DNA from: Epiperipatus broadwayi | Lineage: Eukaryota > Onychophora > Udeonychophora > Euonychophora > Peripatidae | Reading direction: 5' to 3' | DNA: 64,000 nt | Assembly (NCBI GenBank): GCA_028023455.1 | Contig: JAQFVV010000021.1 | Span: forward strand, 7,904,853 to 7,968,852 | Part shown: piece after piece, positions 21,895-33,115 of the stretch | How positions within the stretch are numbered: the stretch's first letter is position 1 | Layout of the letters: every line of letters starts with the position of its first letter | Translations under genes and position numbers: made by a program | Notes under the pieces: model-generated | Database searches by the model: none | What the model was told of the DNA's origin: nothing | Seen by the model: the letters and a program-made list of their open reading frames with translations, nothing else

Positions 21895-22365
21895 ATTTTT
21901 AATAGTCACTCGTTAGACTAAATATTACACACTTAATGAATAATATTTCTGTAGTGTAATCTTTACTGTGCCACTCTCATGCAAGAGGCAAGATAGGGAC
22001 TGTTTTCCATCTGCTTTTAAAATCTTGTGGAGGAGTATAATCATAAACGTATGACTAAAGATTTGTGAAAAAGAAATATGATCCCCAAGTTACACATTTC
22101 ATGCTGAAACAGCACTCATCAGTTGGCTCAGATCAAAACTCTTACATATATCTTTATCGTTGTTCATTATATATACTCATCCAACTACTACACTTTAACT
22201 GATGTCTCAAACTTAATTTCTCAGCGATCTTTAATATAAACCCATCAATCGAAATTTATTAATAATTTTTAATAGTCATTCATTAGACTACTTGATCATG
22301 CACTTAATGAATAATATTTCTCTAGTGTAATTTTTACTATGCTACATAAATATTATTCATTACAC
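21895..22365 (-). mobile_element. Family E/A composite repeat with hammerhead
   Basis: Arm E (CACTTAATGAATAATATTTC ... CTTGTGGAGGAG) runs into AATATGATCCCCAAG, which is the stem I side of a minus-strand hammerhead. It is followed by a second short copy of the CACTTAATGAATAATATTTC block at 22300-22320. It shows that the family E arm and a family A-type ribozyme sit in one unit. Confidence 0.55.
22080..22140 (-). ncRNA. Hammerhead motif, family A variant (copy A7)
   Basis: Minus strand: CUGAUGA (complement of 22116-22122), stem II UGCU/AGCA with loop GUUUC and a G-U closing pair, GAAA (complement of 22097-22100). The stem III region is UGUGUAAC followed by UUGGGG, which pairs with GCCAA upstream, but the triplet before UUGG is AAC rather than NUH. 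The core is intact and the cleavage site doubtful. Confidence 0.6.
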
Positions 22366-23509
22366 ATCATGCTAGCCAATTGTATGATGATAAGGATTTG
22401 AACAGTTTTTTTTTTAATTGTGGGTATCTAGATTAGCTAATGGCTAGTTACCTAAAATAAAACAAAATCATCCTAAGAACTTAAAAAGATCTTAATTTCA
22501 CATGATCTCCAAGTGTTCTCAAAAGCATACAGAATAAAGAGAATATTTTTGCATATTAAGAAGATAAATGATGTTTCCATTAGTCTCCAAACCATTTTTA
22601 GCTTATTGTTTTCCTGGCAGATTGAACATGGCCAACCTATTCATGTCATCTGTGTTTAGATCTGTGATTACATATCTAGTTATTTTAGATAAGTGATATA
22701 ATAAAGAAAAGAAATAATCTGAATGCTGACTATTCTGTAAATATTGCTTTCTCCATTGTTAATCCAATAGAGGAGCTTTAGACTTGAAATAAATTATTTG
22801 AGAGAGTGCAAACTGGATAAGGGTTGAAAATTTTCCCAATTTTTTATAAAGCTAAGAGAAAGCTTTCCAGAGAGTTAAATTATAGCCAACACAACTAACA
22901 ACCTTATATTGGTCAGTAAATGGATATTTTGCTTTTCTCAGCTAAAGAATAAAACAAGAATCTAAAATTACTCAAGTCCTCACCATCCATTAATAACAAG
23001 CCTATAAATAGTATCTAATGGTTCCACTATTTTAAAATAAGGCTTGCTTTGCTGCTCTGTATTGGGGTATGTAAGTACTATTTTTATTCATGTGAGCATT
23101 AGAATATTATATAAATAAAATATATAAAAACATTTTCTGCATTTCCCATAGTTATTATTTATATTATTAAGGCATCATTATAGCTTCAGTTTTGGAGATA
23201 TATTATTAAGAGAGCATTAGCTGTGATTCAGTAGATGCTCAATACATATAACCATATAGTATTATAAATAGAAATACTAAATCAGAGTTTAAATATTGTA
23301 TTATATATTGGACTATTTCCATCATCTAATATTAAGTATCGAATGTCTTAGAAAAATGTAACTTTATTTAAATGTTTCAATTACCCCATAAATCAGCCTA
23401 GTGTGACTATACATAATGTATGGAAACCACTAATTAACTTTGTTCTTAGGAAAAAGTGGGGAAATCAGGAGGAACCTCAAAGATAATTATATGAAATTTC
23501 TACTGACTG
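22366..23509. other. AT-rich sequence, nothing recognised
   Basis: No coding or RNA signal seen. Confidence 0.5.
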
Positions 23510-23650
23510 TTGCCTTTGGAAGGATGGCTCAGTTGGTTAGAGCATTACCTTAAAATTCAATATTCAAGAAATCTAAGCATCTAAGTTTAATTCCTATGCT
23601 AGTTCTGTTACAGGTCAGCAGCACATGAAAAAGAGAGGAGAACATTATGC
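23510..23650 (+). repeat. tRNA-like segment (decayed tRNA-derived SINE or tRNA pseudogene)
   Basis: GGATGGCTCAGTTGGTTAGA at about 23521 is an excellent box A with D-arm, and TAAGTTTAATTCC near 23585 is a weak box B. The anticodon arm is not recognisable and the spacing is longer than in a normal tRNA, so it is not functional. It differs from the six-copy SINE family and from family F. Confidence 0.55.
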
Positions 23651-24309
23651 ATATACTAACCTGTGTGTTATTACTCACAGTCGAATGTAATTGGAAGATT
23701 TAAATAAAGTTATTTTTTTCTAAAGACATTCAATACTTAATATTAGATGATGGAATTATCTCAGTATATAAATACAACTAAAATACCATCATCATATACA
23801 ATTTCAACACATTTTCGTGTCATATTCATGGTTATTTTGCTGAAAAAATCTATTTCCTGTTGATATTAATACTATTCGTTCTCTGATTCATTAAGTATTC
23901 ATTTTTTATAATGAACTATGCCTATTTGATTTTTCATTTTCGATCATTTCACTCTTCACACATTATTTTAAAACAACTTGGACTGAAACTATGGTTGTGT
24001 TCCCTTTCATGATTACAAAAAACCAATGTATTAGTGGCATCGTTTTTTGTTTATGACTTTGTGTCACTCTTGTTTTAAGGGTTGCCTTGGTCTCACCTTA
24101 TTACATATATATATCGATAATCTTATAGATAAAAGGGTAGATATTATACAGTGAGGAATGTATTTGAAAAATATATTTGTTCACTGACAAATGTGTAAAC
24201 AAAACGATTAATGACTGGATTTTGACAATATCGTTATATATAAAAATGCTCAATTTTACTATAAATATTTGAAAACCAGGCACTCTTCACAAACCTGGGA
24301 CTTTAATTG
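23651..24309. other. AT-rich sequence, nothing recognised
   Basis: A small reverse-strand reading frame at 24101-24283 has no recognisable family. Confidence 0.45.
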
Positions 24310-24620
24310 TAAGTTTAGGGATTTGAAGTCAGATTTTCAAGCACCCTTCAACTATCCACACTATCTCATACAACTGATACACATGACCACACATATGTAG
24401 AAAAATAAATAATCACCAATAATAGTATTTTGTGCTAAACCAGCACTCATCAGTTGGTCCAGATTATCATCTCCATATATATATAATCAGTGTTCATTTT
24501 ATATTAAGATAGTAAATCTTCATACTTTAATGGATAGGCTTCAATCCACTCAAATCTCCAACTTTTCAGCCATCCATATCATTGAAAATCTGATGATGAA
24601 AACTCAAATCACATGCTGAT
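24310..24620 (-). mobile_element. Family A repeat, minus strand (copy A4)
   Basis: Same order as at 19.5 kb, on the minus strand: tRNA-like end near 24320-24390, TTGGTGATTATT block, hammerhead, TATATATATATGG lead, then the ATTAAAGTATGAAGATT and CATCATCAGATTTTCAATGA blocks. The ribozyme (24425-24470) has CUGAUGA (complement of 24447-24453) and stem II GUGCU/AGCAC but AAAA instead of GAAA, the same G12 change as at 19.7 kb. Confidence 0.75.
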
Positions 24621-24937
24621 GCACTATGTAAAAATAATATATTAGTTTCTGTTCTTGCTTTTGTATTCCGCGTATTTTTTCTCATCTTAACGTATAATAT
24701 ACTGCATAGAATTTAATCCTAGTTGTTGTTGTTGCTTTTTAAGAAATATTTATATCCACTTGAGATCATTTTCTTAAATGATGCTTAGAATCATTTTGTC
24801 TGAATTGAAAAAATATCTATATCTTCTTTTTTTTCCAACAAACTATATACATATAAATGAACTATAATTAAAAGACTATTAATTTTCAAAATTCAATATT
24901 TGATTGGTAATAACTGAAACACAGGCTTATTTATACC

Positions 24938-24943
<6 letters not shown>
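24621..24943. other. AT-rich sequence, nothing recognised
   Basis: No feature supported. Confidence 0.5.

Positions 24944-24986
<43 letters not shown>
24944..24986. repeat. (TA)n microsatellite
   Basis: About 43 bp of pure TA directly next to the family A copy at 24990-25160. The same position in other family A copies has a short TATATATA lead. Confidence 0.9.
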
Positions 24987-24989
<3 letters not shown>

Positions 24990-25165
24990 GGTATGAGCAC
25001 AGACTTTCACACGACCCACCACTCTCCATCCCATCTAATAACACTGATACACTTAAACACATATATGTTGAAAAGATAAATAATCACCAATATACGTATT
25101 TCATGCTAAACCAGCAATCATCAGTTGGTCCAGATTATCATCTCCACACATATATACTATTGGTA
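24987..25165 (-). mobile_element. Family A repeat with intact hammerhead (copy A5)
   Basis: Minus-strand unit almost identical to the 1036-1190 arm: CCCACCACTCTCCATCCCAT region, TAAATAATCACCAATA block, hammerhead and ATCATCTCCACACATATATA lead. It is short, lacking the longer head block of the 19.5-kb copy. Confidence 0.75.
25085..25142 (-). ncRNA. Hammerhead ribozyme motif, family A (copy A5), core intact
   Basis: Minus strand: CUGAUGA (complement of 25118-25124), stem II UGCU/AGCA with GGUUU loop, GAAA, loopless stem III AUACGUAU, AUA triplet, stem I UUGGU with GGACCAA. It is the same as copy A2 at 1.05 kb. Confidence 0.75.
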
Positions 25166-25224
25166 TAATTTATTTTTGATCATTTTTTATTTATTAAATA
25201 AAATACAAATTTTACTATCCTTTA

Positions 25225-25525
25225 TTAATATATAGAGGTTTGAAGTCAGACTTTCACACGACCCTCGACTATTCATGCTATCTCTTACTGCTGATAAACT
25301 TGATCACACACACACATGTCGAAAAGATAAATAATCACCAATATAAGTATTTCGTGTTAAACCAGAACTCGTCACATGGTTCAGATTATCATCTCCACAT
25401 ATATTTACAATCAATGCTCAGCTTTATATTAAGATAGCCAATCTTCATACTTTAATGGACAGGCTTCAAATCATTCCTTCCCACAACTCTTCAATGTCCA
25501 TTTCATTGAAAATCTGATGATGAAA
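25225..25525 (-). mobile_element. Family A repeat (copy A6), ribozyme decayed
   Basis: Full-length-like minus-strand unit. GAAA is preserved in the ribozyme part (about 25340-25390) but the core reads GUGACGA instead of CUGAUGA and stem I pairing is lost. The blocks on both sides match the 19.5 and 24.3 kb copies. Confidence 0.7.
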
Positions 25526-25761
25526 CGCACAATTAATTTAAAAAGTATATTTTAAAAAAGTCAATTGTGGAATTACAGAGAAAGGATAAGAAATTGTTAG
25601 CTGTTAACAAAATTAAACAATCATGGTTTTAAATAACGAACGAATTGGATAAATTATATATCTAGTATTATTAATTTTTGATTGCTGTAAAATATATAAT
25701 ATCAATGTGATATGATACAAAATATTATAAATTAAAGTATTTAACATCTTTATTTTTTTTT

Positions 25762-25868
25762 CATATGTCATAGCATCGGCTGGGACGCAAACCCACACCC
25801 GTCTGCAACCAACTACAGTACTTGCTTGCAAGGCAAGTACGATGACCTCTCGGCTAACAACGCTTGAC
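25762..25868 (-). mobile_element. tRNA-derived SINE, copy 4
   Basis: Minus-strand copy: box A TTAGCCGAGAGGTCAT, CTTGCAAG anticodon region with a small insertion, weak box B and the GATGCTATGACATATG tail with an A tail (T run 25753-25761). Confidence 0.8.
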
Positions 25869-25924
25869 GTTTAACATCCTTATTATCTTAATATTAAAAT
25901 AAAATATAAATTATAAACATATTA

Positions 25925-26270
25925 AATAACCACCACACTTCAACACATTCTTTTAAGATCGAATAAATAGTGACACAATAAAACACAAATGATCCTCTAG
26001 ATGCATTTTGTCTAAAACAGAACTCATCAGTAGTCCCAGGTCACCACCTCATATATATATATATATATGAAGACTTTATAAATAGTAAATTGTTACACTT
26101 TGATTATAAATATATAGAAAATCATTTATCTTTTTCACATATATGTGGTCATGTGTATCAATTATATAAGATGGAGTGCATGACAAAAGGGAGCTGAAAA
26201 GTCTGGATTCAAATTTCCTCTAATTACACCAAGATTAAGTATATGTACCACACTGTGTCTAAATATTACA
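25925..26270 (-). mobile_element. Family A-related composite (copy A8), degraded
   Basis: The minus-strand hammerhead at about 26000-26045 keeps CUGAUGA (complement of the TCATCAG near 26028) but stem II is mismatched and GAAA is AAAA. A plus-strand family A tail (TTTATCTTTTTCACATATAT, GTCATGTGTATCAATTATAT, GATTCAAATTTCC) follows at 26115-26225, so this is another short inverted arrangement with a TA-rich centre at 26040-26060. Confidence 0.55.
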
Positions 26271-26329
26271 GATCCAGTCGGTATTCTTCCCATACCTCTT
26301 CTGTGTTTTAAATGATATTAAGGTCCTAT

Positions 26330-26700
26330 ATATGAGGGGTCAGAAAGATTTATGGTCAAGATGGGTATAACAACAAATTTGGCAAACAAAGGCTTTGTTG
26401 AACATGCCAGCAACAGATTTTCAGTGATATGTATGGCAGACAGTTTGGAAAGTGGAGAAGATTGAAGCCTGCCCATTAAAGTTTGAAGATTTTCTACCTT
26501 CATATAAACTGAATGTTGATTATCAGAGAATGATTTGGACCGACTGGTGAGTGCTGGTTCAGCACAAAATGTGTTTATGGAAGATTTATATTTTTTCATA
26601 TGTATGTTACCAGGTGTATTGGTTGTATAAGATAGAGTGAATGTTTGAAGGGAGCTTGAAAGTTTGAATTCAAATCCCCTATAATTAAACTAGAGATTGT
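26330..26700 (+). mobile_element. Family A repeat (copy A9), decayed hammerhead
   Basis: Plus strand, full-length order: GGTCAAGATGGG head, CAGATTTTCAGTGATATG block, CATTAAAGTTTGAAGATT block, hammerhead remnant near 26540 (CUGGUGA core, GUGCU/AGCAC stem II, AAAA for GAAA), tRNA-like end with GTATTGGTTGTATAAGATAG and GAATTCAAATCCCC. Confidence 0.7.
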
Positions 26701-26749
26701 CTCTAGCATAGATATAAACTTTAGACCTCAGTTATCTATTTTTTTAAAA

Positions 26750-26945
26750 ATTAAACACAAACACACATGGAGTCATTCACATTTCTTTTTCGCATGTGAA
26801 ATGTCTTTATAAATATATTAATTAAGAACCACACACTTTCACATATTTTTTTAAAATCCTTTAAATAAAGACATTAATTAAAGACAAATGGTCCCCAAGA
26901 TACATTTCATACTGAACCAGTAATAAATATAATAGATAAATTCTG
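26750..26945 (-). repeat. Degraded family A/E fragment
   Basis: Carries GGTCCCCAAGATACATTTCAT, equal to the stem I, triplet and GAAA side of the 22.1 kb hammerhead; the CUGAUGA side is lost. Confidence 0.45.
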
Positions 26946-27559
26946 AATAGTAAACTCTATAGGATTTACTAAATTGATGTCAAGGAAATCTCTTTATCAG
27001 CTGTCTCAGACCCTCATACATCACTATCCATTAAATTTATTTTATTTATTTGTAGAATAGTGGTTGATAATTGTTTAGATGGTTTTCTAATCTGTTTATT
27101 CATTGACACACCCATCTATGTATAAGTAATCTAATCAGTGAAGTATGTTTAACCCAGACATATCAGTCATATTTTAGTCAGGATAATTTAGTTCTCATAT
27201 AGCAGCATATGTGTAGGCATGTATGTCTGTATCATATTCTCATTTCATTTTCATATTTAATTATGATATAAAATATTACATTTACAATAAAACATTTAAA
27301 TTACAGTAAATATTTTTAATAATTTTGCAAGTATATTTTTGAGTGATTAATGGATATCTGGATCAATGAATTATTTGACAAACTAAATTGTATTATCAAC
27401 TACTATACTTATTTTACTAATTAATTAATATTCATTTATTTCGAAAGTGTAAAAAAAATTTTTTTTTATCATTTGCTTTGATTTGATTTAGAAAATCACA
27501 ATGATTTTTTTTTCTTCGAGAAAAGATTTCTTGAATATTTTTTCCTTAATTACTGAGTG
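26946..27559. other. AT-rich sequence, possible 5' flank of the Tigger element
   Basis: No terminal inverted repeat was found to mark the start of the transposon downstream. Confidence 0.4.
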
Positions 27560-28915
27560 CAAAGAGTGGAGCAAACCTTTGGAGGATAAAGATGACCTCT
27601 TGATTGATGGTTAACTGGGTTTTTAAAAAGGAATGCACTACATAATATGAAGATTATGGGCAAGGTTGCATCAGCAGATGAAAAAGCTGCCAAACATTTT
27701 CCTGAAGAATTAGCAAAAGTTATTGAATGTGGTGGATATGGCCCACATCAAGTATTTAATGCTGATGAAACAGGATTATCTTGGAAAAAATTGCCTAGTC
27801 GAACTTATATCGCAAAGTCAGAGAAAAAATCCAGTGGGTTTAAAGCAAGCAAAGATTGAATAACATTATTGCTTTGTAGCAATGCATCAGGAAATTGGAT
27901 GCTGAAACCTCTCATGGTAAACCAATCTTTAAGACTATGCACTTTAAAAGGTAAAGATAAAAAAACAACTGCAGGTACACTGGATGGCTAATACAAAGGG
28001 TTGGGTGACAACTGCAATATTTACTGACTGGTTTAATAATTGCTTTTTACCAGAAGTGGAAACGTATATGAAGGAAAAAGATCTCAATTTCAAAATTTTA
28101 TTACTTGTTGACAATGCACCAGGTCATCCTCATTTAGAACATCCAAATGTAAAGGTTATGTTTTTTCCACCTAATACAACAAGCATTATTCAGCCATTAT
28201 ATTAAGGCATAATTGCAACTTTTAAACAATATTACGCTAAACGCACTTTTCAATTTATATTAGATAAACTAGAAAATGAATCAATAGCAGTAACTGCTGC
28301 TTGGAAAAAATTCACAATCTTTGACTGTATAAATCACATTGCATTTGCTGTTACTCAAATAAAACCACACCCTTTAAATGCCTGTTGGAAAAAGGTTTTG
28401 CCTACATGTCTTGAAAGCAGTGCAGTTATTCAAACATCGGCATTATCAGATGAAATAATTACTTTGGCAAATGATATTGGTGGAGAAGGTTTTGATTCCT
28501 TTAGCCAGAACAATATCGATGAATTGCTTGAGGATAATGTCTTAAATGACACTGATATTATTGCAATAAGTTTAGATACAGAAGAAAATGTAGGAAAAAA
28601 TAATGAAATGGAAGTGTAACCTGTTCCTTTCACTGCAAAAATGATTCGAGAAGGTCTTCCACTTTCTAATCAGTTGACAAATTATTTTCTTATTAATGAC
28701 ACTAATCACAAACATGCTCTGAAATTCCAATGAGAGCTAAATGGTTGTATGTCTGGATATCGCGAGCTTCATAAACAATTAATAAAATCATTGTCTCAAA
28801 GATTAATTACTAATTATGTTGTCACCAGAAAACCATTAACACAACATGAGAGTGAAGTTGGTGCTAGTTGTATTTCCTCTTGTGAAGAATCTGATTTTTT
28901 ACCAGTTTTCAAATG
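27560..28915 (+). pseudogene. Tigger/pogo (TIGD1-like) transposase pseudogene
   Basis: Plus strand. About 27620 gives GFLKRNALHN, the end of the CENP-B-type DNA-binding region; 27647-27859 gives KAAKHFPEELAKVIE and FNADETGLSWKKLPSRTY (first catalytic D). 27984-28205 gives KGWVTTAIFTDWFNNCFLPE, LLLVDNAPGHP (second D) and VMFFPPNTTSIIQPL, then Y and a stop where the family has DQG, so the third catalytic D is gone. 28210-28912 continues with IIATFKQYY, an acidic stretch and a C-terminal block ending at the stop after position 28912. At least two frameshifts and several stops; the N-terminal third is missing. Family knowledge: a DDE transposase inserting at TA. TIRs are not clear; a possible right end is near 29269. 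Confidence 0.85.
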
Positions 28916-31900
28916 AACCTGTTTATCAGCAAATAGCGATAATTAAAATGTGTATAAAAAAATGTAAATTTCTGTAAATTATGTATAAAAATATATTGTT
29001 TTGAATAAAATTAAATATTATAGTTAAAAAAAGTTTGTCTTGTATCAATTTTTTTCAAATTTGAAATTTTTTATTAGTCATATTTTATTTCCTTATTATT
29101 TTGCGTGAATTTTAACATAATTTTACATTGGTGCTTTGCTTTTATGTGATTTTTGAAAAATCACAGTCCGTATCCCCCATTTTCAAGGTAAGTTACATCT
29201 ATTTTTGTGCAATTTCTTTTGTGCATGTTTTCTGAGGAACCTATCTACTGCATAAAATGAGACCTGGGTGTACTTTGTTTGCTTTTATCTGTTATTATTA
29301 TTAAGAAAAAATGAAAGTGCATGAACTTTATAATCTTTTAATAAAATTGTGTGAACTTTATAATATCTTAAGGAAATATATGCAGGACTATTTAACAAAA
29401 CTTACTAGAGACTCTCAGCTCAAATTATATTCTGCTCATATAAAAGTCAAGTTAAAACAAGAGACTGTGTGTGTACTTTATTATGCTATATTTTGAACTA
29501 CTATGTAATGATAACTTTTGTTTATTATTCATGCCTATAAAAATGTTTTTTATTAAAGAAGTAAATGATTGGCTTACAAATAATTAACTGATTACTGATA
29601 TTTATTTAATGTTTATATAACTCAAGTTGAGTGGAAGGACATTAACACATTGGTTGCTGGTTATGGCTAAAAACATGACCGTTTGATGTCACTCTAAATC
29701 AGGCACTTTTAATACTACGGTTAAGATTTTGCGTTCTTTTTAAAGATTAAAAAAAGTTCCATAAGATACTGCCTTCTCTTGAATTACTTTACAAGTAAAA
29801 AATCAATAAAACTGATATTTTAGGTCTAACAAAGGAAAAGTGCCACCCATTCTTGATTCTGATTGGCTGTTACCGTTCGACAACAAAGAAAATGGATTGC
29901 CAATAACTAAAGAGTTATGATTTCTTTTGTTTCATTTCGAAAATGATAAACGAATGTTTTAGACCATTTTAAAAGTATTTTTTGACAAGTTATAAATTAT
30001 TTTGATGAAATATGATAAAAATAAAATTATTTTAGAAAAATAGTTAAGACTTTAACAAAAATTATTTACTTTTTCTGCACTGTAAAATTGTCAAAGAAAT
30101 CACTGTCATCACAAAATGTTTTCGTTGGTCAATAGCATTCATTTTACATTTTCCACTATTGAATATTTTTATAATTATAAATAAAAATTTATTTTTGAAA
30201 AATCTTTCATTCATTTTCATCACCTGACAAATTATTAATATACTTTTTTCAAATGAAACTAAAGTGAATATAATATTAAAAGATGAATATATTTTGACAC
30301 TTGAGTTTGTGAATTGACAGTTGAGTTTGTGAATTGACCAATTAAAAGTTTAGACTTTTACCTTACTCAGCCAATAAAATAATCAGCATAAAAGAGGTTA
30401 ATATTGTATATTTCTTGTTCTCCTCAATGTGTGAATTTATTATAAAAACAAAATATTGCTTAAGGAACTGCAGATTTTATGTGAACAACTAAATAGCAAC
30501 GGACTAAAATTAATTATGTTTGTGCTAACTTATAAATTATGGAAAACTAGTATTTTTTCTTTAGGAAATCTGTTGAAGTTACTGTTGAGTTAAAAATTTC
30601 CAGAATTAATCAATGATAAATACTAAACAAAAATGTAGCTGAAGTATCTATCTGTTCTCTGTTATCATAACAGATTATTACTTATGCGTCATATAAGAAA
30701 GCTCAATTAGCTATTGCTAAGAACATTGGAGATTGCTGAATTAAATTTAAATTGTAAATGTTCATCATATAGGAATTTGTTTTTATGTTTCATGTTTTTA
30801 CTAACTGTATTCATCTGGAATAATCTTTGTTTGGAGTCACATCATTCAGAAAACTTTATGTTTAAAAGAAACTTTGCAAGAGACTTTTTTTTTCACTTAA
30901 AGAATATTTTTTTTTTGTTTATTGCTATTAATATGCTATAGATAGATAGACAGTTTATTATTTTTATTTTGAATATATGAAAAAAGATAGATATTTAAGA
31001 GAATTATTTTATGGAGCTATTTAAAGTTACTCTTTTGACAGCCAAAGTTAATAATTTATTTTATTCCTATAATTGATAGTGTGACCTCTCCAACTTATAT
31101 GTTTGTGCCCATACAGAATCAGTGCTGTTCTCTAATAAAAATGTGTTAGATAGCCTAAATATATTCAAAGTCAGAATATTAGGGTGATATTTTATTTGTT
31201 AACTTATGTTCATAAATGTCTAATCAATAAATGACAAAATATGTAATAAAAGTGATTTCAAACCCAGGTTACCAAATGTATTTGTGAATTTAGAAATTAG
31301 AACAAACAGTGCCACTGTGAATTAACTATATCTATTTGTATTTCGAATGTAAATAAATGCTTTGTTATTTATTCAAAACTTTGTCTAGAGTTGTTCTTAT
31401 ATGCATTTGTATTCTAGTTTCCACATTCGACACATCTATTACAACATAAGTACATTACTTTATAAATTTGATAATAAACATACTGAAATCTGATAATATT
31501 GTTCTCTTGATCCAAACATTATATGAAATACTTTCCCATTTGGTAAACTTATAAAAATGTTGCATACTTAGTTCATTATTTAGACAATGAGGTGAAATTA
31601 AAAGATACCCTATTTTTTCATTATTTAATTGCTAGTCCAGTAAAACATTCAATTTATTCCATTATATATTTTTTATTTATAGTTATTTCTTTAATCAAAC
31701 TGTATTACAGATTCCTTGATATCTGATCTCATATTCCCAAATTAACATTAATTTAGCTATTTAGATTAAAATGTGCTAAATAGTGGAGTTGTTTAGTATT
31801 ATGCTTTTCTTTTTCTGTTAAAGTTATATTGAGCTAATATAGAGTATATTTAGATGATGGAAGAGATCAAATTGAAATTATATTTTATTAGTTGAACAAA

Positions 31901-33113
31901 TGAAACTCTGCTGGCCTCCATCATTTGGTTGATTAATAAATGAGGCATATATTTTCTTTTAATGGTTTGTAGTATTTCTTCCTTTATTTATTTATATTCT
32001 ATATGTTATTGACTTCCTATAACCCTCCACTGAACTAAGCTATAAGTTAGGCACAAGTAGAAGAGTCTCATTATTAATTCTAAATCAAATAAAGTGTTAA
32101 TTTATTCTATTCATCAATAGAATTGGCACCCTGGGCATTTGCTCACATAATGTGTAAGAGCAGTGTTGTTTGTGGCGGTTACAATATATATAGAGTAAAA
32201 AGGGTTAAAATAATTATAGGTGTATCTGTGGAGAGACATGTGTATACATGCATGATATGTATTATATTTACTGCCTGGTTGTTTAATTAATTTTATTCTA
32301 ATATAAAAGTTTGCATTTAAGATTTAGAGGTGAAATATTAAGCAAAGAATGTCAGTAATTCATGTACAATTTGTAATTACCTCTGCAATTCATTAATTGG
32401 TATTTGGGTAATTACATAATAATTTGGTTGTGGTCTGTGGAATATGACTAATGATAAAACTTTGTTAACAAAATAAAAAGGGGAAATGTGTGTATATCCT
32501 ATAATGGATTAATTAATCAGAGAATTAAGCTTTTTTTTCTTATCAATTTTAAATGAATTTTAGGGGAAATTTAATGTAAAAGAATTTTGTTTTTCTTGTT
32601 CATATTAGAGTTGGATGATGGAATCTTATTGAAAATTTTGTGAGTACAGTATATACTATTTAAAGATTGCAGTACGAAAAAAAGTGTATAATTTTTTTGG
32701 TATTTAATTTTGTACAAGATAAAAAGAAAAAAAAAATGTAAAGACTGACTGCTTAAATTTGTGTAAGTGAATTAAAAAAGAAAGAAAAGTTTTGTTTGAG
32801 AAGTTATATTTACTGTTTTTTTTCTATATATAAAAAAAGGAGAGATATCTTTTCATGAGAAATGGACCATGGAGTGTTGCATTCACTTGTTCAGTAATGT
32901 GCCAGCATGATCTTTGAGAAAATTAGTTTTGGTCAAGATGAGTAAACAAGAAAATTAAAATAAGATTCTAATTGAACGCTAAATGAGAAAAAATAAATAT
33001 TCTGAAAAAAAAGTGAAATTTTAAGTGGAGAAAATTATCTGGGGACATTCTTATAAAAAAAAAAATAAAAGGAAATAATTCTTGAAAATAAGTATTCTGT
33101 ACCTAGTAAAATA
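28916..33113. other. AT-rich sequence, no supported gene
   Basis: About 4.2 kb of A/T-rich DNA. Small frames at 29311-29496 and 30714-30941 are rich in codons expected from base composition and match no family. The patch GAGGAACCTATCTACTGCATAAAATGAG near 29233-29262 resembles a Tigger-type terminus and could belong to the upstream transposon. Confidence 0.45.
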
Positions 33114-33115
33114 TA

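Noticed and set aside
23510-23600. Possible functional tRNA gene
   Set aside because: Good box A only; no anticodon stem or T-arm can be formed.
26318-26599. 93-codon reverse-strand frame
   Set aside because: Antisense to the family A repeat at 26330-26700, whose other copies have no such frame.
28430-28633. 67-codon reverse-strand frame
   Set aside because: Shadow of the Tigger transposase on the plus strand.
29233-29270. Right terminal repeat of the Tigger element at 27.6-28.9 kb
   Set aside because: The wording resembles a Tigger end, but no matching left end was found, so the element's borders are left open.
30714-30941. 75-codon plus-strand frame in the gene-poor 29-33 kb region, considered as a secreted or membrane peptide
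   Set aside because: Hydrophobicity comes from T-rich codons; no start context, homology or exon signal supports it.
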